Below, in pieces: positions 1-5,191 of a stretch of 5,909 bases of DNA (position 1 is the stretch's first letter; every line of letters begins with the position of its first letter). This stretch comes from a bacterium. Its GTDB lineage: Bacteria > JAMCPX01. The stretch lies in assembly GCA_021800575.1 (NCBI GenBank), contig JAJYYW010000104.1, positions 1-5,909 of the forward strand. The letters run 5' to 3'. A program made the translations under genes and the position numbers. Under the pieces are notes generated by a model. It worked only from the letters and a program-made list of their open reading frames with translations, had not been told where the DNA came from and ran no database searches.

Positions 1-801
1 GGTTCTCGAATAGTAATCAAGCCCTCGGACGAGCCCCGGGTCCTCGGTGAAGGGCAGGCGCAGGCCCTGCAGGCCTGTCTTGACGGAACCGAAGTGTGCG
101 GCACAGTCCTGACAAAGGTAATCCGTTGTTTTCGGAGCGAGCGCCGTGGCAGCAGCACACTCGTGCTTTTTACAGTCCAGCACCCGGAGAGGGTTCGTTT
201 CGATCCTCCGTTTACAATCATCACAGAGCCTTTCCTGCACACCCCGGAGGTAGGCCTTCAACGCCTGCGTGTATCCGGGCCTGCAGTCCGGGCATCCGAT
301 GGAGTTGATGCGGATGGTGATACGTTCGAGGGAAAGCGCAGTGATGATCGTATCCGCCAGCTGTATCATCTCTATATCGATGAACGGATCTGCTATACCG
401 AAGGCTTCACACCCGGCCTGATAGAACTGGCGGTACCGTCCTTTCTGAGGACGTTCATGTCTGAACATCGGGCCCCGGTAGAACCATTTCTGGACGGGGT
501 CCTGTTTGTCCATGCTGTGTTCCAGGTAAGCTCTCACCGCGGATGCCGTTCCTTCGGGCCGCAGCGACAGGGATTCGCCCCCGGCATCTTCAAACGTGTA
601 CATTTCTTTTTCCACGATATCGGTTCCCGTACCGATGCCCCGCACAAAAAGATCGGTTTTTTCCAGCAGCGGCGTGCGGATCTCCCGGAAGTTAAAGAGG
701 TCGAAGTATGCAGCCGCGGTAGTCTCTACCCGGAGCAGACGATCGGTTTCGGGATACAAGATATCATTGAAACCACGAATGGATTGAAACCGGGTGTCCA
801 T
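1..801 (-). CDS. hisS: Histidyl-tRNA synthetase, N-terminal 267 residues (3' end outside window)
   Basis: Attaches histidine to tRNA-His in the cytoplasm using ATP (class II aminoacyl-tRNA synthetase). Reading the minus strand from the ATG at 801 gives 267 uninterrupted codons reaching the window edge; the family is usually about 410-430 residues, so roughly 60% is present. Visible marks: the start MDTRFQSIRGFNDILYP, typical of HisRS; motif 1 region IRTPLLEKTDLF (41-52); the substrate loop RPEGT (81-85); motif 2 FYRGPMFRHERPQKGRYRQF (107-126); and the HisRS-specific RGLDYYSRT (259-267) at the edge. The stretch 168-236 holds eight cysteines in four pairs (170/173, 193/196, 210/215, 230/233), which suggests bound zinc; from memory, relatives in Geobacter show the same pattern. 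It is the last visible cistron of the leftward operon, 15 nt after cimA, with only a weak purine-rich stretch (AGAGAG) before the start. Confidence 0.97.
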   Translation of the reverse strand, partial: MDTRFQSIRGFNDILYPETDRLLRVETTAAAYFDLFNFREIRTPLLEKTDLFVRGIGTGTDIVEKEMYTFEDAGGESLSLRPEGTASAVRAYLEHSMDKQDPVQKWFYRGPMFRHERPQKGRYRQFYQAGCEAFGIADPFIDIEMIQLADTIITALSLERITIRINSIGCPDCRPGYTQALKAYLRGVQERLCDDCKRRIETNPLRVLDCKKHECAAATALAPKTTDYLCQDCAAHFGSVKTGLQGLRLPFTEDPGLVRGLDYYSRT

Positions 802-816
802 GCAGGGCTCTCTGGA

Positions 817-2397
817 TCAGCTTTTCGGCTGTTTGTATTTCAGGAGCCTGTAGTTTATGCTGTCCACGAGGGCAAGCCAGCTTGCCTCGATGATATTCTG
901 CGATACCCCCACCGTACCCCACCGGTGCATGCCGTCGCCCGATTCTATCAGCACCCGCACCGACGCACCCGTTCCCTCGCCCGAAGATATGACCCTGACT
1001 TTGAAATCCAGCAGCCGGACGTTTCTCAGTTCCGGGTAAAACTTTTCCAGTGCTTTTCTGAGGGCGTTGTCGAGCGCATTGACCGGTCCGTTGCCCATCG
1101 CAGCTGTATGCTCGAGCTTTCCGTCAACCTCGAGCATGATGGTCGCTTCCGCGATCGGGGGCTCGTCCTCTTTTCTCTTTTCGTCGATAACCCTGAAACC
1201 GACGAGCCTGAAAAATTTCCTGTGCCGGTTCATGGACCTGTTGATCAACAGGTCGAGGGATGCTTCGGCAGCTTCGTACTGATATCCCTGGTTTTCGAGT
1301 TCCTTGATGGTCTTCACGATACGCGATGCATCTTCGGCCTGCGCCAGCTTTATCCCGAGCTCTTTCGATTTCATGAGGACATTGGCTTTCCCGGAGAGGT
1401 CGGACACCAGGATGCGCCTGCTGTTTCCGACCAGGGAGGGGTCGATATGCTCGTAGGTTTTCGTATTTTTTACAATCGCATCTACATGGACACCCGCCTT
1501 GTGCGCAAACGCGCTTTCACCCACATAGGGGAGATACTGGTTGGGCGGCAGGTTGGCGAGCTCGTCGACAAGTCTCGATATGTCCTTCAGACGTCTGAGG
1601 TTGTCCCCGAGCACGGTATAGCCCATTTTCAGCTGCAGAGGCGGGATGATCGAGCACAGGTTTGCGTTGCCGCATCGCTCTCCGTAGCCGTTGATTGTGC
1701 CCTGGATATGGCGGACACCATGGGTCACCGCGATGAGAGTGCTTGCAACCGCTGTTTCCGAGTCATTGTGCAGGTGGATGCCGAGTATCCCGGCGGGAAA
1801 TTCCTGCTTGACGGCCTCGATGATGGATTCTATGTCCCAGGGCATGGTGCCGCCGTTGGTGTCTGCCAGCACGATGCGGTCTGCTCCGCCCTGGTGGGCG
1901 GCGAGGATGGTTTTGAGGGCATACTCGGGGTTGTTTTTATAACCGTCGAAGAAGTGTTCGGCATCATAGATGACACCGTCCATGTGCCGCTTCAGAAATT
2001 TTACCGAATCGAAGATGAGTTCAAGGTTTTCGTCGAGGGATATCCGGAGCGCATCCCGGACATGGAGGTCCCAGCTCTTGCCGAATATGGTTGCGTAGGC
2101 AACACCCGATCCAACGAGGGCCCTCAGGTTCGGGTCACCGCCGGCGGGTACCCCCTTCTTCCGTGTACTTCCGAATGCGGTGAGGCGTGTCTTCTTGAGT
2201 TTCAGGGAAGCAGCCTTTTTGAAAAAATCGATATCTCTCGGGTTCGACCCCGGCCATCCGCCTTCCACGTACAAAAAACCGATGTCATCGAGTGCGGAGA
2301 GTATACGGAGCTTGTCCTCTACCGAAAAATTGACACGTTCTGACTGCGAACCATCCCGCAGTACGGTGTCGTAAATCTCTATCTTCTGGGAAGCCAT
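817..2397 (-). CDS. cimA: (R)-citramalate synthase, threonine-independent isoleucine route
   Basis: Condenses pyruvate with acetyl-CoA to (R)-citramalate, the first step of the route to 2-oxobutyrate and isoleucine that bypasses threonine deaminase. The 526-residue protein has an HMGL-like TIM barrel opening with YDTVLRDGSQ (9-18) and VEGGWPGSNPRD (44-55), the second being characteristic of the long CimA family rather than LeuA. The metal-binding HLHN is at 208-211, and NGYGERCGNANLCS (236-249) and ESAFAHKAGVH (294-304) follow. A LeuA-type allosteric/dimerisation domain occupies about 385-520 and probably mediates isoleucine feedback. Residue 21 is Arg where I recall Gly being usual in this family (DGTQxEG); this is a small oddity. 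The ATG at 2397 gives the canonical N-terminus, but no Shine-Dalgarno precedes it; translation probably relies on coupling to lysC, which stops 18 nt upstream. Homocitrate or isopropylmalate synthase activity is less likely. Confidence 0.95.
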   Translation of the reverse strand: MASQKIEIYDTVLRDGSQSERVNFSVEDKLRILSALDDIGFLYVEGGWPGSNPRDIDFFKKAASLKLKKTRLTAFGSTRKKGVPAGGDPNLRALVGSGVAYATIFGKSWDLHVRDALRISLDENLELIFDSVKFLKRHMDGVIYDAEHFFDGYKNNPEYALKTILAAHQGGADRIVLADTNGGTMPWDIESIIEAVKQEFPAGILGIHLHNDSETAVASTLIAVTHGVRHIQGTINGYGERCGNANLCSIIPPLQLKMGYTVLGDNLRRLKDISRLVDELANLPPNQYLPYVGESAFAHKAGVHVDAIVKNTKTYEHIDPSLVGNSRRILVSDLSGKANVLMKSKELGIKLAQAEDASRIVKTIKELENQGYQYEAAEASLDLLINRSMNRHRKFFRLVGFRVIDEKRKEDEPPIAEATIMLEVDGKLEHTAAMGNGPVNALDNALRKALEKFYPELRNVRLLDFKVRVISSGEGTGASVRVLIESGDGMHRWGTVGVSQNIIEASWLALVDSINYRLLKYKQPKS

Positions 2398-2402
2398 AGG
2401 GT

Positions 2403-2412
2403 GGCCCGGGCC
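2403..2412. repeat. GC-only 10-bp palindrome in the lysC-cimA gap
   Basis: GGCCCGGGCC is a perfect palindrome lying between the lysC stop and the cimA ATG, in the place where a ribosome-binding site would be expected. The minus-strand spacer is G/C-rich and has no AGGAG-like run. The palindrome is too short to form a stable hairpin alone, so any role in limiting cimA initiation is inference. Confidence 0.4.
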
Positions 2413-2415
2413 CGC

Positions 2416-2898
2416 CTACTTCGCCTTATCGAGCCCGAATGCCTCATGCAGGACCCGCACGGCGAGTTCCGTGTATTTGGCTTCCACGACACAGGATATC
2501 TTGATCTCCGATGTACTGATCATTTGGATGTTGATGTTCTCTTTTGCGAGTGCGGAAAACATCTGCTGCGCAACGCCCGCGTGGCTCTTCATCCCGGCAC
2601 CGACAATAGAGACCTTTGCTATGCTCTGATCGGACAGGACGTTTTGTGCATTGATCTCTTTGGCAATATCTTTAACGATCTCCATCGCACGTTTGAAGTC
2701 GCTCTTTGCAACGGTGAAGGTGAGATCCGTGTTCCCCTCCGTGCTGATGTTCTGAACGATCATGTCCACATTTATGTTCGCGTCCGTCAACGGCTTAAAG
2801 AGCTTCGATGCTATGCCCGGTTTGTCGGGTATCTTCACCAGCGTTATCTTGGCTTCGTTCTTGTCGTACGCTATTCCGGAAACTACTGCTTCTTCCAT
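2416..2898 (-). CDS. lysC: Candidate LysC beta subunit from an internal in-frame start
   Basis: Within lysC, in frame, minus-strand GGAGG (2911-2907) stands 8 nt before an ATG at 2898 (Met246). Initiation there would give a 160-residue protein containing both ACT domains and no catalytic part. In B. subtilis aspartokinase II and in Corynebacterium glutamicum, such an internal start produces a beta subunit that joins the full-length chain in an alpha2beta2 enzyme; the B. subtilis beta chain is 163 of 408 residues, an almost identical position. The sequence shows the site; use of the site is inferred. It is the best Shine-Dalgarno in the whole leftward operon. Confidence 0.55.
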   Translation of the reverse strand: MEEAVVSGIAYDKNEAKITLVKIPDKPGIASKLFKPLTDANINVDMIVQNISTEGNTDLTFTVAKSDFKRAMEIVKDIAKEINAQNVLSDQSIAKVSIVGAGMKSHAGVAQQMFSALAKENINIQMISTSEIKISCVVEAKYTELAVRVLHEAFGLDKAK

Positions 2899-3633
2899 AT
2901 CTTTATCCTCCGTTACCAATGTTCCTCCACCATCCGTGAAGGTAGATTTTACCATTACAGGGACCTTATATTTCATTGCAAATTCAACCGATCGTGTTTG
3001 GAGCACCTTCGCTCCCAGACTCGCCATTTCGAGCATTTCCTCAAAGGAGATCCTGTCCAGCCTTCTCGCCTCCGGTACAATGTTGGGATCCGTCGTGTAT
3101 ACGCCGTCGACATCCGTATATATTTCACAGACATCGGCTTTGAGTGCCGCTGCAAGGGCTACCGCCGTTGTGTCGGATCCGCCTCTCCCCAGTGTGGTAA
3201 TGTTTCCCTTCTCATCGATGCCCTGAAAACCAGCGACCACGACGATGTTCCCCTCCTTGAGCGCCTTTTTAATCCGGTCCTGTTCTATCCGGATGATGCG
3301 GCTCTTTGAGGATGCCGAGTCTGTTATGATGGGTACCTGGAAACCGAGAAACGATTTTGCCTTGTAGCCCATGGCGATGAGTGCTATGGAGAGGAGGCCT
3401 ATGGTCACCTGTTCACCGGTCGATACAACGACATCGTATTCCCGCAGGTCGGGAATTTCTGCCGTCTTGTTGGTGTAATCAACCAGCTTGTTGGTCTCAC
3501 CCGACATAGCCGATACCACGACAATGAGGTCATCTCCTTTATCCTTTGCTTTTACAACCTTTCGTGCAACGTTTTTAATCTTGTCAATATCACCGACGGA
3601 TGTTCCGCCGAATTTTTTAACCACTAAAGCCAT
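2416..3633 (-). CDS. lysC: Monofunctional aspartate kinase with two ACT domains
   Basis: Phosphorylates aspartate to aspartyl-4-phosphate, the committed step towards lysine, threonine, methionine and diaminopimelate. Its 405 residues match the 400-420 of the LysC class (B. subtilis aspartokinase II type). Visible marks: [10 protein letters not shown] (6-15), [10 protein letters not shown] (41-50), STGEQ (71-75), the catalytic [18 protein letters not shown] (147-164), [13 protein letters not shown] (172-184) and the segment [17 protein letters not shown] (203-219). The ACT domains begin near 262 ([17 protein letters not shown]) and 340 ([17 protein letters not shown]), and probably bind lysine and/or threonine for feedback inhibition. 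There is no homoserine dehydrogenase domain. The ATG at 3633 is 2 nt after the tsaE stop, and its Shine-Dalgarno (AAGAGG) is formed by the last tsaE codons, so the two genes look translationally coupled. An internal start probably also gives a beta subunit (separate entry). Confidence 0.97.
   Translation of the reverse strand: MALVVKKFGGTSVGDIDKIKNVARKVVKAKDKGDDLIVVVSAMSGETNKLVDYTNKTAEIPDLREYDVVVSTGEQVTIGLLSIALIAMGYKAKSFLGFQVPIITDSASSKSRIIRIEQDRIKKALKEGNIVVVAGFQGIDEKGNITTLGRGGSDTTAVALAAALKADVCEIYTDVDGVYTTDPNIVPEARRLDRISFEEMLEMASLGAKVLQTRSVEFAMKYKVPVMVKSTFTDGGGTLVTEDKDMEEAVVSGIAYDKNEAKITLVKIPDKPGIASKLFKPLTDANINVDMIVQNISTEGNTDLTFTVAKSDFKRAMEIVKDIAKEINAQNVLSDQSIAKVSIVGAGMKSHAGVAQQMFSALAKENINIQMISTSEIKISCVVEAKYTELAVRVLHEAFGLDKAK
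2907..2911 (-). promoter_or_regulatory. Internal Shine-Dalgarno inside lysC
   Basis: Minus-strand GGAGG, spaced 8 nt (ATAAAGAT) from the in-frame ATG at 2898. It lies in the linker between the kinase domain and the first ACT domain (codons for TEDKD), where nothing in the protein obviously demands this sequence. Confidence 0.55.
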
Positions 3634-3635
3634 GT

Positions 3636-4142
3636 TTACCTCTTTTCAAGTTTAACTGTTTTTAGTCTGTTCATGATCTCCCGGTTACCCGTTATGGTCA
3701 GCAATCTGCCATCCTTTTTAATACTGAAAACTAAAAACAAATCAAGATAATTTGCAAGGGATTTAAACTTTTCTGGCCATTCTACGAGCAGGAAACCCTG
3801 CCGCATATCAAGATCATAGATCCCTGTCCTGAACAGCTCATCATCTGAGCCGATTCTGTAGAGGTCTGCATGAAAGATCGGTACCGTGCCTTTATATTCG
3901 TTGATCAAGGTAAAGGTCGGACTTGTGACGGCATCATGCGGAATACTGCAGGCGGCGGCAAATCCCTTCACAAAGGTTGTTTTCCCTGCTCCCAGCTCAC
4001 CGGAAAGCCCGATGGAGATTCCGGCCGGCAGGACCTGAGCTATAGCTTGTGCGGCCTGCATCATGGCACGCGGGGTTTTTATCAAGAGGCGGATCCGCTG
4101 ATGGCCCTTCGGCAAGGGCCGTGACAACCGGTGATTTTCCAT
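3636..4142 (-). CDS. tsaE: TsaE, ATPase of the tRNA t6A37 threonylcarbamoyl-transfer complex
   Basis: P-loop ATPase that works with TsaB and TsaD to make N6-threonylcarbamoyladenosine at position 37 of ANN-decoding tRNAs (older name YjeE). Visible marks: Walker [11 protein letters not shown] (48-57), [10 protein letters not shown] (74-83), the HxDLYR motif as HADLYRI (91-97), and VEWPEK (120-125). These fit the whole family core. The 168-residue length is somewhat more than the usual 150 or so, because about 18 residues precede the part that normally aligns; these come from a palindrome-rich stretch. A TTG at 4085 (codon 20) is therefore a possible alternative start. The ATG at 4142 is 5 nt after the preceding stop and has no clear Shine-Dalgarno, suggesting re-initiation by ribosomes finishing the upstream gene. 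The 3' end overlaps the lysC ribosome-binding site. Confidence 0.93.
   Translation of the reverse strand: MENHRLSRPLPKGHQRIRLLIKTPRAMMQAAQAIAQVLPAGISIGLSGELGAGKTTFVKGFAAACSIPHDAVTSPTFTLINEYKGTVPIFHADLYRIGSDDELFRTGIYDLDMRQGFLLVEWPEKFKSLANYLDLFLVFSIKKDGRLLTITGNREIMNRLKTVKLEKR
4089..4120. repeat. Two adjacent palindromes in the 5' end of tsaE
   Basis: A perfect 10-bp palindrome GCGGATCCGC (4089-4098) is followed 4 bp later by an inverted repeat with a 7-bp stem and 4-nt loop, GGCCCTT (4103-4109) and AAGGGCC (4114-4120). In the minus-strand transcript the latter is a compact GC-rich hairpin 22-40 nt inside the reading frame. It codes for tsaE residues that lie before the conserved domain. No U-run follows, so it is not a classic terminator. 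Confidence 0.5.
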
Positions 4143-4147
4143 AGGGC

Positions 4148-4690
4148 TTAAAACTTCGGTACCGCCTTGAATTTCAGCTTCTTGTCTTCATACTCCACTT
4201 TAAACTCGATGTCCTTGCACTTGTACTGTGCTATCAGCTCTTCCCTTTTTGAGTCGAGTGTTTTCCTGATACTTTCATAGGAATTGATCCGCGCGGACGG
4301 ATTCAGGGATGTGATAAGCTTGACATAATCGTCGTAAACGCGGTGGTAACCGTCCGGCTCAGACGTCTGTGCAACCGGTCCTGGTTCCCCGGTTTTTTTT
4401 GCAAGTCCCGATTCCATCATTCTCAGGCGTTTATCCCAGTAGGCCTTCATCGATATAAACCTCGATATGATATTTTCATAGGTGAACCGCTGGCTCACTT
4501 TCAGCAATTGTATTTTGCTGAGCTTGAGAATCATGCGTTCCACGTCTTCACGCTTTCTGACAGGCTCCAACTTGATGTCCCTGGTGAAGTACCGGTCATA
4601 GTCAAACTTTAAATCCCTGATACGGGCTTCGAGCAGGCTCAGCTGGGCATCAATACTTGTATCTTCCGACGTATTCTTTGCGGATATCAT
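4148..4690 (-). CDS. Conserved-looking protein of unknown function, 180 residues (possible MXAN_5187 C-terminal-like)
   Basis: Function not recognised. The protein has no signal peptide or membrane segment and is highly charged (many K, R, E, D), so it is probably cytoplasmic. Residues about 12-95 are predicted helical, perhaps coiled-coil, with a heptad-like opening (DAQLSLLEARIRDLKFDYDR). Residues 96-112 form a Gly/Pro-rich linker. The C-terminal part starts near HRVYDDYVK (116-124) and ends in a probable helix and beta hairpin, KREELIAQYKCKDIEFKVEY then KKLKFKAVPK (148-179). That ending resembles a domain often labelled MXAN_5187 C-terminal in myxobacteria and Desulfobacterota; this is from memory and unverified. 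The ATG at 4690 has a good GGAG 7 nt upstream. It is the first cistron of the leftward operon, 5 nt before tsaE. The coding strand holds a run of eight A (4400-4393). Confidence 0.85.
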   Translation of the reverse strand: MISAKNTSEDTSIDAQLSLLEARIRDLKFDYDRYFTRDIKLEPVRKREDVERMILKLSKIQLLKVSQRFTYENIISRFISMKAYWDKRLRMMESGLAKKTGEPGPVAQTSEPDGYHRVYDDYVKLITSLNPSARINSYESIRKTLDSKREELIAQYKCKDIEFKVEYEDKKLKFKAVPKF

Positions 4691-4731
4691 CTCACTACTC
4701 CAACCACCTGTATTGTGTTCGTCCCCCTGTT

Positions 4732-4759
4732 ATTATTCTGCGCAAATTCCTGTGCACAA
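4732..4759 (-). promoter_or_regulatory. Weak candidate promoter for the leftward operon
   Basis: On the minus strand TTGTGC (4759-4754) and AATAAT (4737-4732) are 16 nt apart, upstream of the first cistron at 4690. The -10 matches TATAAT in 5 of 6 positions, but the -35 is poor. A promoter must lie somewhere in 4691-4843 if these genes form an operon starting here, and this is the best pair seen. An 8-bp palindrome TGTGCACA (4751-4758) overlaps the -35. Confidence 0.3.
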
Positions 4760-4784
4760 CAGTGTCTTTTCAGCAAAAATCTTC

Positions 4785-4812
4785 TTGACTTGCATCATGT
4801 ATTTGATATTAA
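4785..4812 (+). promoter_or_regulatory. Probable sigma70 promoter of the HU gene
   Basis: TTGACT (4785-4790, 5 of 6 to consensus, preceded by TC) and TATTAA (4807-4812, 4 of 6) with a 16-nt spacer, ending 31 nt before the HU start codon. The untranslated leader would be about 25 nt, enough for the strong Shine-Dalgarno and little else. Confidence 0.5.
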
Positions 4813-4831
4813 CGCAGATATCTCATAATGT

Positions 4832-4839
4832 AAAGGAGG
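4832..4839 (+). promoter_or_regulatory. Strong Shine-Dalgarno of the HU gene
   Basis: AAAGGAGG is 4 nt upstream of the ATG at 4844 and fixes that start. It is the best ribosome-binding site ahead of any gene in the window, in keeping with an abundant DNA-binding protein. Confidence 0.85.
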
Positions 4840-4843
4840 GTAT

Positions 4844-5119
4844 ATGACGAAAGCGGATCTGGTTAAAAAAATTGCCGATGAGACAGAGATCTCAAAAGCG
4901 AAGGCTGAAGTCGTTCTCAACGCTTTTATTAAGCACGTCATGGTATTATTAAAAAAAGGTGACAAGCTTGCATTACCCGGATTTGGCACATTTTTTGTAA
5001 CAAAAAGAGCGGCACGGGAAGGTATAAACCCGCAAACCAAGACAAAGATCAAAATACCGGCAAAGAGGGTGCCGAAATTCAAGGCCGGCAGTCTGTTGAA
5101 AAAAACCGTAGCAAAATAA
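4844..5119 (+). CDS. HU-family nucleoid DNA-binding protein
   Basis: Small histone-like protein that binds and bends DNA as a dimer in the nucleoid. The length of 91 residues is the family norm (about 90). Visible marks: N-terminal helices TKADLVKKIADETEISKAKA (2-21), the hallmark GFGTFFV (46-52), and the basic beta arm 53-80 with the Asn-Pro pair at 62-63, whose proline intercalates between base pairs in HU and IHF. RVPKFKAG (75-82) leads into the C-terminal helix. The arm carries Arg and Lys at the usual places and nothing is truncated. HU is more likely than IHF-alpha or -beta, but sequence alone does not settle whether it works as homodimer or heterodimer partner. It has its own promoter and strong ribosome-binding site, and is divergent from the biosynthetic operon. 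A perfect hairpin begins 12 nt after the stop. Confidence 0.96.
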   Translation: MTKADLVKKIADETEISKAKAEVVLNAFIKHVMVLLKKGDKLALPGFGTFFVTKRAAREGINPQTKTKIKIPAKRVPKFKAGSLLKKTVAK

Positions 5120-5129
5120 GAGCGGACCT

Positions 5130-5156
5130 TGTGTGATGGGACCACTTCCCATCACA
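5130..5156 (+). promoter_or_regulatory. Perfect hairpin after the HU gene (arms 1 and 2 of a three-copy word)
   Basis: TGTGATGGGA (5132-5141), 5-nt loop, TCCCATCACA (5147-5156): a 10-bp stem without mismatch, 12 nt after the HU stop codon. It is followed by a moderately T-rich tract (CCCTTTCATTTTCT) rather than a clean U-run, so it could be a weak terminator, an mRNA 3'-end stabiliser, or a protein operator. A third copy of arm 1 lies at 5181-5190. Confidence 0.6.
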
Positions 5157-5191
5157 ATCCCTTTCATTTTCTACTCGCTGTGTGATGGGAA
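5146..5191 (+). promoter_or_regulatory. Alternative stem that would hide the start codon of the membrane protein
   Basis: TTCCCATCACA (5146-5156) is perfectly complementary to TGTGATGGGAA (5181-5191), an 11-bp stem with a 24-nt loop that includes the ATG at 5185. It excludes the upstream hairpin because both use arm 2. Arm 1 and arm 3 share a 12-nt direct repeat, TGTGTGATGGGA (5130-5141 and 5179-5190). The pairing is seen in the sequence; a switching role is inference. Confidence 0.45.

Noticed and set aside
61..77. Inverted repeat CAGGCC/GGCCTG in hisS
   Set aside because: It arises from repeated Gly-Leu codons in the coding sequence; a 6-bp arm is expected by chance.
867..889. Near-perfect hairpin (9 bp with one bulge) near the 3' end of cimA
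   Set aside because: It encodes the conserved EASWLALVD stretch, lies inside the gene about 50 nt before the stop, and has no U-run, so it is not a terminator and is probably chance.
94..2343. A 749-codon open frame on the plus strand across hisS and cimA
   Set aside because: It is antisense to two clearly recognised genes, its translation shows no family motif, and its reading frame is a by-product of codon use in the real genes.
2401..3309. A 302-codon plus-strand frame over lysC
   Set aside because: Antisense shadow of lysC; the composition is rich in Cys, His, Tyr and Arg and no recognisable domain is present.
3634..3650. Possible lysine riboswitch or attenuator ahead of lysC
   Set aside because: Only 2 nt separate tsaE and lysC, so there is no leader that could hold one; any such element would have to be upstream of the whole operon, where the 153-bp gap shows none.
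4393..4400. Run of eight A on the coding strand of the unknown gene, with the slippery pattern A AAA AAA in frame
   Set aside because: No stimulatory stem or meaningful alternative-frame product follows; the zero frame continues into a coherent protein, so programmed frameshifting is not supported.
4828..4833. ATG-TAA start-stop pair just before the HU Shine-Dalgarno
   Set aside because: It has no ribosome-binding site of its own, and six bases of this kind are common by chance.
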